From positions 9,919,387 through 9,983,386 of the forward strand of contig NC_064034.1 in NCBI RefSeq assembly GCF_932526225.1: 64,000 nucleotides of DNA. The letters run 5' to 3'. The notes beneath the pieces are model-generated. The model was not told the DNA's origin, did not search any database, and was given only the letters and a program-made list of their open reading frames with translations. Each line of letters starts with the position of its first letter. Position 1 is the stretch's first letter. Position numbers and translations under genes: made by a program. Positions 30,801 to 45,800 of this stretch are shown piece after piece. This DNA is from Nematostella vectensis (taxonomy: Eukaryota; Cnidaria; Anthozoa; Actiniaria; Edwardsiidae).

Positions 30801-33800
30801 GGCACGCCAGGGACGGTAGACGTGGGAGCTACCCAGGGAGCTGGATGCTCGCATCATGGAACGCGTGACGCGGCCGTCCTGGACGCCGAGTGGCATGTCA
30901 CACTTGTCTAATAAGATGAAAAATGTCACGTCACACAGTGTCACGCCATGCCTTAAAGCGCCAATTCAGAACATGGAATGGCATGTCACACTTGAAGAAC
31001 ACATGTCATGCATGTCATGAAGCTCGTGACACGCCCATCCTGGACGTCAATTAGCACGTCATACTTGTCTGACATGGGAGGGGACACTACGTCACACAAT
31101 GCCACGTAATATCATGGTGCGTGTGACGTTATTATGCCTGTACGCCGAGTGACATCATCAAATTTGTCTGCTAAGGGACAAATGCCACGATACTTGTCAC
31201 GCAATATCTTGAGCCAATCCTGAACACCGCCACATTTGTCTGACAATGGGGGAATGTGAATGTGACTTCACACAATGTCACGTAATACCATGGAGCACAT
31301 TTTGTATGCAAAGAGGTATGTCATGTAGTCATTATGGGTAACGCATGGGGCCATGTAGAAGCTATCGGAAGATTTCACCTCATTGGATTGGTTTGGATTG
31401 ATGCAACACAGACGAAGAACGGGAATACAATAGAACAATGAGGGTGATCTAGCCAATCATGTTAGGCCTTACCAGCGGACTTCTACACTTCTCTACGCAT
31501 GACTCGCCCATTTCGTAGTTATGTCATGTAGTCATTATGTAACGCAATCTTCTCACCTGTAGCACAACCGTAGAACTCTGCTCTCAGACACATGCGGGCG
31601 TACCATGAACGCGGGTTAATCCTTACGTAGCGCGCCAGAATTGGCGGGTTGATTGATTCGGTCACGGTAGAATATTGGTCGCGGTTGCCATTATACAACT
31701 AGAAAAATGCATTCATGAATTTATTTGGTTACTTGCGTGGAATATCTTATCACCTATAGAGGGTATTGAAGCGAAGGTCGTGATAACATACATTGTGCTA
31801 CTCTAAAACACGAACGGAGAACAGCGCGGTAGTCGAACTATAAGGATGCGTAAACTTCAACTAACCTTCCAACTGTTCTTCTTCTTATCCATGGTCCAGT
31901 GAATCTCGTCGCTGCTGTACTTGACGTAGTATGACCGCACCCACCAGTTCTGTCCATTCTTGGCCTGAATTGCAATCTCGGTGATCTTGGTCGGTCTGCC
32001 AAAATCAACCTGAATAAAACATAATACCATTTAGCAATGTCACCTTTATTTGGCTTAGGAAAATTCTTTCTACGTGAAAGAAAAAAATAAACTGCTGGAA
32101 AAACATTGACCAAGGCGCTATTTGATTGTCAGCGCGCAAGAATCAATTAAGATGTAGAATTTTGATTGACGGCGCAAAATATGACAAAATAGTAATTCGA
32201 CTGATGGCGCGAAAGATGGTAAAATAGTAATTTGATTGACCGTACAAAAGATGGTGAAATATTAATTTGATTGACGACGCAAAAGATGGTAAAAAGAGTA
32301 ATTTGATTGACGACGCAAAATATGACAAAGAAGTGATTCAATTGACGACGCAAAAGATGACAAAGAAGTGATTCGATTGACGGTACAAAAGATGACAAAG
32401 AAGTGATTCAATTGACGGTACAAAAGATGACAAAGAAGTGATTCGATTGACGGTACAAAAGATGACAAAGAAGTGATTCAATTGACGGTACAAAAGATGA
32501 CAAAGAAGTGATTCGATTGACGGTACAAAAGATGACAAAGAAGTGATTCAATTGACGGTACAAAAGATGACAAAGAAGTGATTCAATTGACGGTACAAAA
32601 GATGACAAAGAAGTGATTCAATTGACGACGCAAAAGATGACAAAGAAGTGATTCAATTGACGGTACAAAAGATGACAAAGAAGTGATTCGATTGACGGTA
32701 CAAAAGATTGTAGTTTGCCCAGTTTACCTGGAACCACTGGTTGTAGTTGTGGTGACGAGCACACCAGCTCTTGGCTTTGTTCAGTCGTCCCTTAAATGCC
32801 GGGTAATTCTTGTTCATCATTGAAGAGGCCGTTATTCTTCCATTCTTCAAACGACCATTCTCCATTCCCAATGCGTTATTACAAGCACGTTCTATGAAGG
32901 AAATACGCGAAAAGTATAAAAATGACACTCTTATTCTACAAGTTTGAAGTAAACAGCTGCTAAAGAACACAAACTTATCTAGTAAAAAAACTGCAAGGGC
33001 CAGAAGTTGTGTAAGAAATGTCTCTAAATCTGTACCTGCGCATCCGTAGAACTCAGCTCTCAAAGAAATCCAGCCATACCAACTTTGTGGGTTAATACGG
33101 ACGTAGACCGCATTGAAGCGTTTCGGCATCTTATGGCAGATTATTGTGTTCCTGTCGCTGTTACCGGAGAAAACCTTACAAAACAAGGGTAAAGTAAATA
33201 GGATCTTTCTAATCGCGTGGATATAGTTATTTCATTTTACGTGTATTTGGCTGTACGTGTACGAGATTGAACGTGTACATAATTTTACGTACATATGGTA
33301 CGTAAAGCACTGCTGCTCTTCTTATCACGTGCATTTAGTTGTACGTGTACACTATTTTACGAACATTTAGCTGTACGTGCATATGACTGTACGTGTATAT
33401 TATTGTTCGTACATATAGTTGTACGTGTATATTATTGTACGTACATATAGTTGTACGTGTATATTATTGTACGTGCATATGGTTGTACGTGTATATTATT
33501 GTACGTACATTTGGTTGTACGTGTATATTATTGTACGTACATATGGTTGTACGTGTATATTATTGTACGTACATATAGTTGCATGTGTATATTATTGTAC
33601 GTGCATATGGTTGTACGTGTATATTATTGTACGTACATTTGGTTGTACGTGTATATTATTGTACGTACATATGGTTGTACGTGTATATTAGTGTACGTAC
33701 ATATAGTTGCATGTGTATATTATTGTACGTGCATATGGTTGTACGTGTATATTATTGTACGTACATTTGGTTGTACGTGTATATTATTGTACGTACATAT

Positions 33801-36800
33801 GGTTGTACGTGTATATTAGTGTACGTACATATAGTTGCATGTGTATATTATTGTACGTACATTTGGTTGTACGTGTATATTATTGTACGTGCATATGGTT
33901 GAGCAAAAATATGGCTTTATGTGTACGTGTTTGAGACACGTGCAAGCTTATTTGGTGCATTAACTGTCTTCGCCGAATGTACGTGGCTGGGCGTGAAACA
34001 TAATGCATACCTTGTCGCGTTTGCCACTCTTAACGGTTGTAAAGCGATACCCATCTAGGCCATATTTGATTTTATACTGTTTAACCCACTGGTTTGCGTT
34101 ATATCGTCCCTGAGTGCACACACCGCTAATGCGCGCAAGCTCCACGAAATTAACCTACATGAAAGAGACATGATCATTATTAGACGATGGAGGCATAACT
34201 ATTTTTATTCTTTTCCGATTCGCATGGTTCGTTTTACTATGGTAGCTCAAACATGATAGAAACTAGTGGTGGTGTTATTACCCACTTAATCACTAATTCC
34301 TCGCTTGTGTGGCTCTACCCTGGAAACGACCACCCGATCAACATCAGAAGAGCCATAGTTCAACTATTCTGTCTAGCTGGCATACAATTTTTCCTAATTA
34401 ACTGTCAACCTAACCTAGGTTGCCTGAAACAACTGCACCTTTTGTTGTCTGTTTATTACTAGAAAATACGGCAAAAATAGGTAACCTGAAATCGTTGGTT
34501 ACGGCCCGGTATAGGTTACCTAAAACCATTGGTTACAGCCCAGTATAGCTTACCTGAAACAACTGGTTTCGGCCCGGTATAGGTTACCTGAAACCATTGG
34601 TTACGGCCCGGTATAGATTACTGAAACAACCTAGTTATGACCCGGTATAGGTTACCTGAAACCATTGGTTACGGCCCGGTATACCTTAGCTTTAACCACT
34701 GGTTACGGCCCAGTAAGGGTTACCTGAAACATTGTAGTTTTGGCCCGGCATAGATCACCTAAAACAACCTAGTCATGGTCCAGCATAGGTTACCTGAAAC
34801 CATTGGTTTTGGTTGTTCGTTCTTGCGCTCCAGGAAGGTTGGTAGTTCAAACGGCCCTTCCACGGTGCTAGCCCATGGTTGTAGGACGACTTTGCTGTTA
34901 TTTGTCCGTTAGTTAATCTTCTGTCGGTCATTAGACCCATAGGCATGGTACAACGATCTACAGGAGAGAAAAGATTCAGAACATAAAAAGAAAAACACGC
35001 TAAACCCTAGCTTTAGCTTTAGGGCCTAAATATTGGGCCCCAACGGAATATCGTTATGTTTCATAGGCGTGACCCCTGAGACCCTATTTTTTTATCACAG
35101 CATATTTATGAAGGGCCCCACATTTTTTTTTTTTACAATCACTTTTTTCGAACTTCTTTCTTCGGTTAATCTCAGTTATTCTGCGATCGGTTTTGATTTA
35201 ACATACTATAAACATGAACTCAGAATTTACCGCTTTGCTTTCATTAGTATTAAAAATGATTGTATAGATGAGAATGGAAGATTTTTTTTGGGGGGGAGGG
35301 GCAGCCCCTTTGGATAGACGCGAGTCGCGTTAACCGAATTAAAATTGAAATAGTGGGTTACCTGTTAGGCATCCGTACAACTCTAGCCGCACGGCAGGAG
35401 CAGACCGCCAACTCCACGGATGGAAGCGGACGAAACGAGCGAAAATACGCGGGAAGAATCGGTGTTGTACGATGCTGTTTCGGTCCCTGTTGCCTTTGAA
35501 ATACTTAAGACAAAGCGAACAATCAGATTTGATTCTCATGAGTGCTCGAGTAAAATTTTACCAATAACCGAATAACATCCAAAAAATAGATTCTACTCCA
35601 ATTAATAGCAAACCTGCCTCTTTTTTGTCTTGCCAGTAAACAGAGCTCAGGCTCGAACAGCACGGAAGAATTATTTTTACCATCGAGCGAGGAGAAAAAA
35701 ATAAAACGTTTCTACAAAATCCATCGAAGATTCACTTTATGATGTGATGATTTTTTATTTACTTGAAGAGTTGGAATTAAGGAAAGAGTGTGTTGTTAGA
35801 ACTTACATGGAAACATGCTTTGTTAAGCTCACCTTTCTTGTGCTATGTTCTCCCTCGTACTCGGCGAAGTTGGCGCCATCAACAGAAGAAGTCAAGTAAT
35901 ACATTGTGATCCACTGATCACTATCCTGACGCCCTTGTGTCGAAATCTTGATTATCTTAGCAGGACCACCGATATCAATCTAGGAGCCGAAGAATAATAA
36001 TAACTTACTAGAATTAAGCTTCATGAAAAAAGAGAAAGTGGATTTTTTTCGATCTCATTGCATCTTATGGTATACTAAAAAGCGTATGCACAAAGACGTG
36101 TTAAATTCTAATTCTGTTAATTCTATGGTTAAAGCTTGTTCGTTTCTTATCTACATTATGAAAATGATGTCAAGCATGTGACCAAGAGGCACGGCCTTGC
36201 TAAAGAGTTCGAGTTTTATAGGTTTCACAGAGCCCCATTCTGATCGTAACTCAAGCAAAAAAATGAACAAGTGAATTTTATCAAGTTTACGATTTAAAGT
36301 CCGTCGATCCAACTAGCGTTACGCGCGTTTTCGAAGGCTATGAAACCTGTGTGAATGAGATTTTCGTCTCAGTAAGCGTATAAAATCCGCTTGAATCACG
36401 ATGCATTTCAATCCATCCTATAGCTAAAACAGCTCAGTTATAGTTTTAATGTTTCAAATAATACAGGGAAAGTTGTATTATGTAAAATGATGCAAAGTTT
36501 GAATATCAAAAACAAAAACAAAACAACATTTGTCAAGCCAGTCAGACCTATGGACTTTAAGCTCTACTTGACATACCTGGAGCCACTGATAACGATCGTA
36601 CTGACGTGGAACCCAGGCCCCCACGCGGCCTCCCTGCCTGGCGAGGTTGAGTCGGGCCCGTGCCGGTCCGTGGTTGCGGTCCCAGCTGGATGATGCCATC
36701 AGCATGGTGGATCTAATACGCCCACTCTTCATGCCAAGAGGCCGGTTACACAGTTTACCTGGCATTTAGGAATGAGGAACGTGCAGATGAAATAGGACAA

Positions 36801-39800
36801 AATGTACCGTTACAAAAGTTACGGTTAACCACCCTCCAGGATTTGCTAAGGTAGAGGGGGGGGGGGGGGGGGTTGCAGTCATGGAAAAGCAGAGCATATT
36901 AATCAATGGATGTCGTTTTTCGGAATGGTCTAAAAATCCTGGGGCGAGCGAGCGGGAGACCTGTGATATTCTGAAACGCTAGGGACTAGGCTCCATTTCC
37001 AAGATGGCTGGCAGCAAAATCATGGTAAACACGAATTCCTGCAAGTTTACGTGGCAATTTTCGACTTACAAAGCTCTAGAGCAATAAAAAAGCGAAAAAA
37101 TGATTGAAGCGAACTCCCAAATATGGTATGTTATGCCTAATGACCGAGCGAGCTAGAAAAAAATGTATGGACACATATGAAGTATCGTATGGAAAAAGCA
37201 GAGAATTTGACGATCCTTCAATAGTAAATAACTAAATAAAACGGGACTAGGAAAAACGCGTAACAGAACCTAGTTTCCGTTCAATCTTGCCTCCAGGGGT
37301 TGATATAAAGGATGCTTATCAAAATTAGCTTAATATACAGGGTTAATAAACAGCGACCAGTACATTATAATAAAGAATTTTCCTTGCATAGTATCATGTT
37401 GTCTTGTTGTTTTGCTTTGAGAAATATAAGGTTCTTATTCGCTTTTTTTCTGTAAAAATGTTGTGTTTAGATTTCTTTTGACCATAGAGTTAATAGTGAG
37501 AATTCCGAGAAGTAAGGCTTACCCGTGATGCAACCGTAGAACTCGAGTCTCATGGAGATATGGCTGTACCACGTGACAGGGTGAACACGGAAATATCGGC
37601 CGGTCAGCGGTCTTTTGAAAGTGTGCGTGACAGTAATATAGCGGTCATAATTGCCTTGGAAGATCTATAATTGAAATATTAAACACACCGTGAGGCTTCA
37701 GAGGAACTATGCCATGTAACTGGCTTGTGAATTCGGACAGGACATGCACGAGAGTAGTCATTTCTTGACCAGCATCATTTTGGCTTGTGCAGTCTACACT
37801 TATTTTAAAAAAAGTTTGAACTTGAAAATCTGTGTTCCAGTCTGCGGTGCATTCAAGGATACCAAATAAATGAGCAAACAAAATATATGTAATGATAAAC
37901 AAATCAAGGTTCTCAAAGCTGTAGAATTTTTATTTACATTGTTATGTGTCTCCTTTAATTTTAGAGACCAGGAATGAGGAGTTTTTACATTACCCATGAA
38001 CCACTGCGACACTGCGAGTAAAGACACATAGATATCCGAGAGTAACCAGACTTAAAACAGACTATTCGATTCGCTTCGAGGAATTCCATTAACGAAACAC
38101 TGAGATTAGAATGTGAGCAAGGTGATTTGCAAATGCCCTTTTAAGCCCAGATACATCAGGTATTTTTAAAAAAGCCTCACCCTTTGTTTTGTTCCGTTTG
38201 CTTATGGCATTACCTTAGTGGCACGACCCTCTCTGTACCGAATAAAGGTTTGTCCATTCTTGCTGTACGATACGTAGTAAGTCGTGACCCACTGATTCGA
38301 GTTCTGCCGTCCTTGTGTTGCGACTCGCTTGACGAGGACTGTGGTTCCAAAGTCCAACTGTATCCATTGTTTACGGTCATTCTTTCTTGCGCACCATGCA
38401 CTGTCACGGAAAAGACGAGCTTTCCAAGGACCACACGCAGAACCATAGTAACTAGACGCCCGGAAGCGGTGTTTTGGTACCTTGAAACTCTGGAGTCCCA
38501 GGGGCATGTCACAGCGATCTGCAAAAGGGGTTAAGTTTAAGGATAAAATAAAGATTAGGTCTATTATGTAACAAAAATAATCGTTTAACTGTTGATAGTG
38601 AGTAATAGAGCATATTAAATCCTGAAAAATCCTTAAACCTGAATCACCTCGGTAAACTGAACTGGTGTCTACTGTAATATTTAGAGAATTCAAAATCTTG
38701 TCCTGACTTGACCGTACGGTGATTCTTACCCCACTTGCATCCGTAGAGCTCCACGCGCATAGCGATTCGCGAATACCACGCCCTCGGCTTGATACGGATG
38801 TAGCGTGCATATAGAGGGGGCACAAACGCATGTGTGTGCACGCTCTTACGATCCCAGTTAGCATAGATAATCTGTACAAAGAGAAATGAAGTCGATGAGA
38901 TTGATTAAACCGCATAGTGTAACGCAATCTCTAATTGGTCAATATCACCGAGTGAGGCAGCGGTTGCGTCTGTGAGTTTTCTTTTAATGTGTTGTGTGAC
39001 CGCCTCAGGTAACGCAGTCACTTTTCGGCATCTTACAAAAAGGGTGGGACGCGTATCTGGGACATTCAATTCGTTGCGTGACCGCCTAAGGTAACGAAAT
39101 TACTATTGCGCTAGCTTACTAGAGATCCGTTGATTTACTATACATGGGCTGCGTGCGGCGTTGCGTGACCGTGAATGCGTTTCGTAACCACCAACCTTGT
39201 CACTGTTGTACCACTCCTTCTGCCTGCTGTAGAACACGCCATCTAGACTGCTCTCAAGCCAGTAATACTTCACCCAACAAGACGCGTCCTCACGCCCTTG
39301 GGTCGCGATACCAGATATCTTCATGGTTCGACCTACGTCAATCTGAAGCCACTGATTGTGGTTATGAACCTTTGGCATCCAGACGCCGTAACTGCGCCCT
39401 GTTCGTATGTTCAGCAGACGCGCCTGCGGTGGTGCAAAACTTTTGCCGTTATATGAGGACGCGGAAAGTCGGAGATTGGTCCTCTTGCCGCGCTGGAAGC
39501 CGAGGGGTTTGGCGCAGTAGTTCTCTGAAGGAAAAAGTACATGCTCACGCCCAATACTGAGTCATGCAATGCATCATTTTCATCGGCTTACTAAAGGAAG
39601 TAACTTGTTACCAAAGTATCGGACTTCGATTGCGGAATTTTATTTTATATTTGACAATAAAATACAATAATCTTTATTTTTGGAGGGTAGCATTTAAACC
39701 GTGAAGGTTTTCTAACAAATAGCCCTCAATATTGAAAGTAGTCGGTTTTATTTTCAAATGTAAACAGTAGCAAAGAAGTGGCTGAATGCATTATCATCAT

Positions 39801-42800
39801 CATCATCACGATCATTATCATCATCAATCATCAAAACTATCGATATTATTATCAAAGTCATCCTTATAATGATGCCCCACCTCCTTGTCTGCATCCGTAG
39901 AGCTCGACTCGAAGCCCGATATAGCGATACCACGTGCGCGGATGTATTCGGATATAGCGCGCCTTGATGTTTGGTGTGATCCTATTTGTGACGGTGTGGA
40001 AGTAATCGAAGTTTCCTCGGAACAACTGCAAAGTAGATATAATAGGTTGAAACCATATCCATTCAACAATGTGTCATGTTTCCAATTTGCCTGACATTGC
40101 TTTAAAATAGGGAAAATGTCTGGTGAAATTGCGATTGACATGCGTATAATCGCATTTGTCTTTATACTGCTTATAAAGGCTCAAAACAGATTCTACATTT
40201 GAACTTTATCCAAGAAACAGAATCTAGACTGACCATTACCGGGACAAAGCTTATGACTTATCATAATAATCACTTAAACAAGCCCCTGTCCAGAAAAAAA
40301 TTCATTTCATTACCCATCTTTTTTTATACTTTAATACTTAGACTAAGTTATTGCTACTTAAGATATCTTGTTCTCGAACTGTCCAGAGAACCTTTAAAAT
40401 TCAACTCACCATGAACATTCGTCTCACCTAAAACATTCTGCATATTTTTCTCACCTTAAGCATTCACCTCACCTTGAACATTCATCTTACTTTGAACATT
40501 CATCTCACCTTGAACATTCACCTCACCTTGAACATTCATTTCACCTTGAACATTCATTTCACCTTGAACATTCATCTCACCTTGAACATTCATCTCACCT
40601 TAAGCATTCATCTCACCTTGAACATTCATCTCATCTCAAGAATTCATCTCACCTTGAACATTCATCTAATCTTGAACATTCATTTCACCTTGAACATTAC
40701 TCTCACCTTAAGCCCATTGTAGGAGTGGAAGTATCTAAACTTCGTCCCGTCCTTGCTGTAAGAAAGCACATAAGTCTTGACCCACTCGTTGGCATTGTAT
40801 CGACTCTGTGTTGCTATTCCCGTCACGGTCGCCATCTTGCCCATGTCTATCTGTAGGTACTGGTGGGTGTTCTGATGCTTTGGTACCCAGCCTCCCACGC
40901 GACCTGCGCGGTTCAAGGTATTGAGTCGAGCGCGGTCAGGGGAATAGGCCGTTGACCGGAAAGGAGTTGTAGCTTGCAGGTTACCCAACGGAATCCGTCG
41001 GTCTTGCAAACCAAGAGGTAGCAAACACGCACCTTAGGAGGAAGAAAATACTGTTAAGGTATCGTAGTGCGATCAGTATAGTTCTGTCACGTAACAGATC
41101 ACATTTTAGATCGTGCCTCCTATATAATAACAATACAGGGTCCCAACGCTTTCAGACTTCCCGGGCTTTCAACAAACCTTTCAAGAACAAAAACAAACGA
41201 TGAACCTTCATATAAAAAACATTTTAATCCGTGTATGTTTAATCTGAAGATGGCTTACATCTCATCTGAAACATACACTCCACGTCTCATAAACTTTTCT
41301 TCCAGATAATATTTTCAGTTACTTTGGAATTGGAATTTGCTTGCAATTGAATCTATAATGGCTTAAAAAAGAACGTTCTGTCGCTAGTTTGGGACTTACC
41401 AACGAAGGGATGTTAATGGCCATGTCTTGGTCAAATCACACATTGTTTGACTTATATTGTATATAAAGAAATTCAAACCGCGATTTTTATACAATCAGAT
41501 TTCATGTCCCATCTTTGAACTGAGGAACACAAACTTCTAGTTATCTAACACGCGTTTAACAGGACCGAGAAACAGAAAAGATAGTATCCATGTCTCGACC
41601 GGGAATTGAACCCGTTTCAGCAGAGGTGAGAGGTCCCACGCTAACACAATGAACCACCTGTGTACCTTTTAAATTGAAATGAAAATCGAACGTCTTGAAA
41701 GGAGATTGCAAAGTTAATGCGTATTTGGAAACGTGATTTTTCTGCTCTAGATTAAAGCTACAACAATAGTTACTTACTTATGTGGCAACCGTAGAACTCG
41801 ACCCGCATGGCGATGTGACTTCGCCATCTCCAAGGTACTATACGCACGAAGCGAGCGCGAATAGATGGATTAAACACATTGCTCTTGATGGTATTCCTAT
41901 CACGATTACCGGTGAAATACTGCAAAGAAATAACCACAATATCAGTCACAATATAAAGATTCTTCGCACCCATTTCTATGTCGCAAAAAAACCTTTCACT
42001 AAGAAATGATGGGTACAGTAGAAACAGTCTGTTAGGATTTACAAAAAAAATGTGTAGAGAATAATTTTATCGGAGCTTGCTTCCATATTAGGGAACTTGG
42101 GCAAACACGATTCTGGACGACGGCATGTTTTTGTTAAACGCGATCGCGCCGCCAGCAGGTTATATGTAAGATAGTCCAGACCTGGGACTCTCTTTGCGCT
42201 CGACATTCAGGCTCGCGAGCCTGAATGTCGAGCGCAAAGAGAGTCCCAGGTCTGGACTGTATGTAAGACTGCGTGGTATAAGTGGTATACAGATACGTCT
42301 TCTTTAATTGGGTTGGAGCAAAACCTTTACAAAGAAGGAAAAAAACGTTAAACGTCCGGTTCCCATTCGTGGCCCAGAAATGTGCTTACTTATCTTCCCT
42401 AATTGCGGGGCTCCGCGGCATACCTTTTTAGCGCTTTTTTCCATATAGTCCACAAAGTGCACCAAGTCCACGCTGGATTGCACATAGTACTGGGTAACCC
42501 ACTGATCGATGTCCTGACGGCCTTGCGTCGACACCCTCACTATACGGGACGGTTTTTTAAAGTCAACTTGCAGCCACTGGTGGTAGTTGTTGACAGCTGC
42601 GGCCCAGCCTCCTGTAAAGCGACCATTTCTGGCGAGGTGCAGGCGTGCAAGACTGGGTTTGTGGTTCGCGTTATAGCTTGAGGAAGCGGTGATTTGTGAG
42701 GACTTGATCCGTCTGGATTTCATTCCCATTGGACGGTTACACATGTGCGCTGTACCGACACAAATCATTTATCACGACTTAATCACTCACTGACACTAGA

Positions 42801-45800
42801 TGATTGGCTATTGCTGTTTAATGTCAGAACTTGAGAAAGTCCATTTCTCCACCTTTTGCCACACCCCAGGCATCATACCCCCTCGTAAAATCCACACCAG
42901 CTTCTCTGATTTTCAAGCAACGTATACCTCCAGTATCGTAGAAGTGTATACGCAATCGATACTAAATCTTAGAGGGTCAACCGATTTGTAAATGTTATAG
43001 AATGGGTTTGATATTTATGCTTACCTTGGTACATTCGTAAGGCTCAACAATCAGACGATGTTTGAATGTAAATTAATGGGTTTCCTATCTATGCTTAACT
43101 AGCCTACCCTCGTAAGGCTCAACAATCAGACGATGTTTGAATGTTAATTAATGGGTTTGCTATCAATGCTTACCTAGTCTACCCTTGTAAGGCTCAACAC
43201 TGGGACGACGTGTGAATACAATTGAATGGGTTTGCTAACACTGCTTAGCTAGTCTACCCTCCTAAGGCTTAACACTGAGATGACGTGTGAATGCAATTGA
43301 ATGGGTTTGCTATCAATGCTTACCTAGTCTACCCTCGTAAGGCTCAACAATCAGACGATGTTTGAATGTAAATTACTGGGTTAGCTATATATGCTTACCT
43401 AGTCTACATCCATAGAGCTCAACCCTCATCGCAATGTGACCTTGCCAAGTCCATGGGTGAATGCGCACGTAACGAGCCTTGATGGAGGGCAGGAATCGGT
43501 GCACGTTGACGCGGTACCTTTCCATATTACCCTGGAACAATCTGGTGCGGCGTCCGGCTCTGACAGGAATAAACTTGATACCTTTCTTGCTGTCAGTGGC
43601 GTACGAGACAGTGAATGATTTGACCCAGTTATTTGCGTCATAACGGCCTAAAAAACAGGGGAATCACGGAATGCCATTAAACATTTCGACTAACATTGTC
43701 GACGGTTTGGGTGGCATTTCAGATATGGAAGGGCCTCTCCAATGTGGAAATCATGACAAACTTTTTATACAATAACAACTTCCTTTAAGAACAATGCAGA
43801 GATCTAGGAGCATTTTAACTATTGAAATAAGGTCTTCGTAACTGCAGATGTTTGGGCGTTTCACTCGGACTGCCTGAGGCCTACAAGCGCCCAAATCACA
43901 TGACAGATCCCACGAGTGGCTGGCGCTGCTAACCATCATAAAGTAAAAGATTGTCCCAGTTCTTGTCTGTTTCCGTTTTTAAATGTCCGACAACTGAGCT
44001 CAAAATGACTGGAACCACACCAGGGGCCGCACAGAAATGTGTCTTCCCTGATTTCGAATTCATATCAGTAAGCCATTTTGTATGTAATCACTTCAGCTTT
44101 TCATCGTCAAAAGAGAAGCAACGGCTGCTGTTAGAATCAGGGAAGTGTTGTAGATGGAATCTGAACTCTGATCCTAATAACACAGAGATAACAAAATATA
44201 TCATCCAAAGGAGTAGGAAATAAATCTAACCTTGAATAGCGATCATGGACACTCGACTAACAGCGCCGATATCTATTTGCAACCATTGCTTCTTGTTGTT
44301 GGCCTTGGAAAGCCATCCTCCACGGTATTCTCCGTGGTTGCGATCCTGTAGCTTGACGCTCCACGGACCGTAATAACGATTGTAAAGGGAGGAGGCGGTA
44401 AACATAGACTTTCTGATGCGGTAGTCTTGAACTCCAAGTGGGGCGGCGCAGCGATCTGTTGAGGGAACAGCTCATTGATAAACAACAAAAATACTGAAAA
44501 GGCAGGGAAAATTGAGCAAAACACGTTTCTTTGGGACGTAATTAAGAACACGAGAAAAGGTTGCAAAACTCTTATTCGCGCGTGTATCCGAATTATACCC
44601 GGATAAGCCTAAGTAATAATGACTTTAATATCTTAAAGCGACCAATTTAGATGACAAAACGCCTAATCCTTTCTGGTGTGCATAAAGTGTAGAGGATAGA
44701 ACGCGTGTCGCAAGCACTTCCTGATGCAAGACATCAACACTGACATATCTTACCAGCTCGGCAACCGTAGAACTCTACTCGCATACAGATGCTGCCATGC
44801 CAGCCGCGTGGAACGATCTTCAGGTAACGTGCAATGACCGGTGGACTGAGCGCGTTGGTTTTAATAGAGTGTTGGTCGTTATTTCCTCTGAACATCTATA
44901 ACAAGTAAAACAAGCCGTTATATTCCTCCTATGACAACCGAGGGTAAAAAAAGCCCGGGTTTACGAGAGAACAAGGATATAACCATTTGACACGACTCAA
45001 ACAATTCGCGCAGATACCAGAATAATAGGACTATGTTTAAATTCACAAGTAAGGAGCGTTTCTTTTTCATATTCTTTTAACTTCATTCAGCGCCTATTCT
45101 CGCGTTACCTTATCGGCGCTGCGTGACCTGTATATCGACCAATGAACCGCGTCGCTGCTAGAGTACACGTTGTATTGCGTGACCCATTGTCCGTAGTCCT
45201 GTCGCCCTTGAGTGTCTATCCTAGTAACCTTGGTCAGACGACCGAAGTCGACACGGAGCCACTGGTAGTGATTACGATGTTTGACGCACCACGCACCTCG
45301 GTAACTGAAAAGGCATAATAATGGCTAGAAGGCGGAGGTCTTGGGTAAGGCATATAAACGGTTAGAGGGCAAAGGTCTTGGGTAAGGTATATTAACGGTC
45401 AGAGGGCGAAGGTCTTGGGTAACGCATAATAACGGTTAGAGGGCGAAGGTCTTGGGTAAGGCATAATAACGGTTAGAGGGCGAAGGTCTTCGGTAAGGCA
45501 TAATAACGGTTAGAGGACGAAGGTCTTGGGTAAGGCATAATAACGGTTAGAGGGCGAAGATCTTGGGCTAGGCATAATAACGGTTAGAGGGCGAAGGTCT
45601 TAGGTAACGCATAATAACGGTTAGAGGGCGAAGGTCATGGGTAAGGCATAATAACGGTAAAAGGGCGAAGGTCTTGGGTAAGGCATAATAACGGTTAAAG
45701 GGAGAAGGTCTTGGGTAAGGCATAATAACGGTTAGAGGGCGAAGGTCATGGGTAAGGCATAATAACGGTTAAAGGGCGAAGGTCATGGGTAACGCATAAT

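Noticed and set aside
33393-33934. Plus-strand frames with repeated [10 protein letters not shown] peptide
   Set aside because: Artefact of the 32-base minisatellite.
41588-41661. tRNA gene
   Set aside because: A- and B-box-like sequences are present, but no acceptor stem pairing and a second retroposed-looking copy exists; called a SINE-like fragment.
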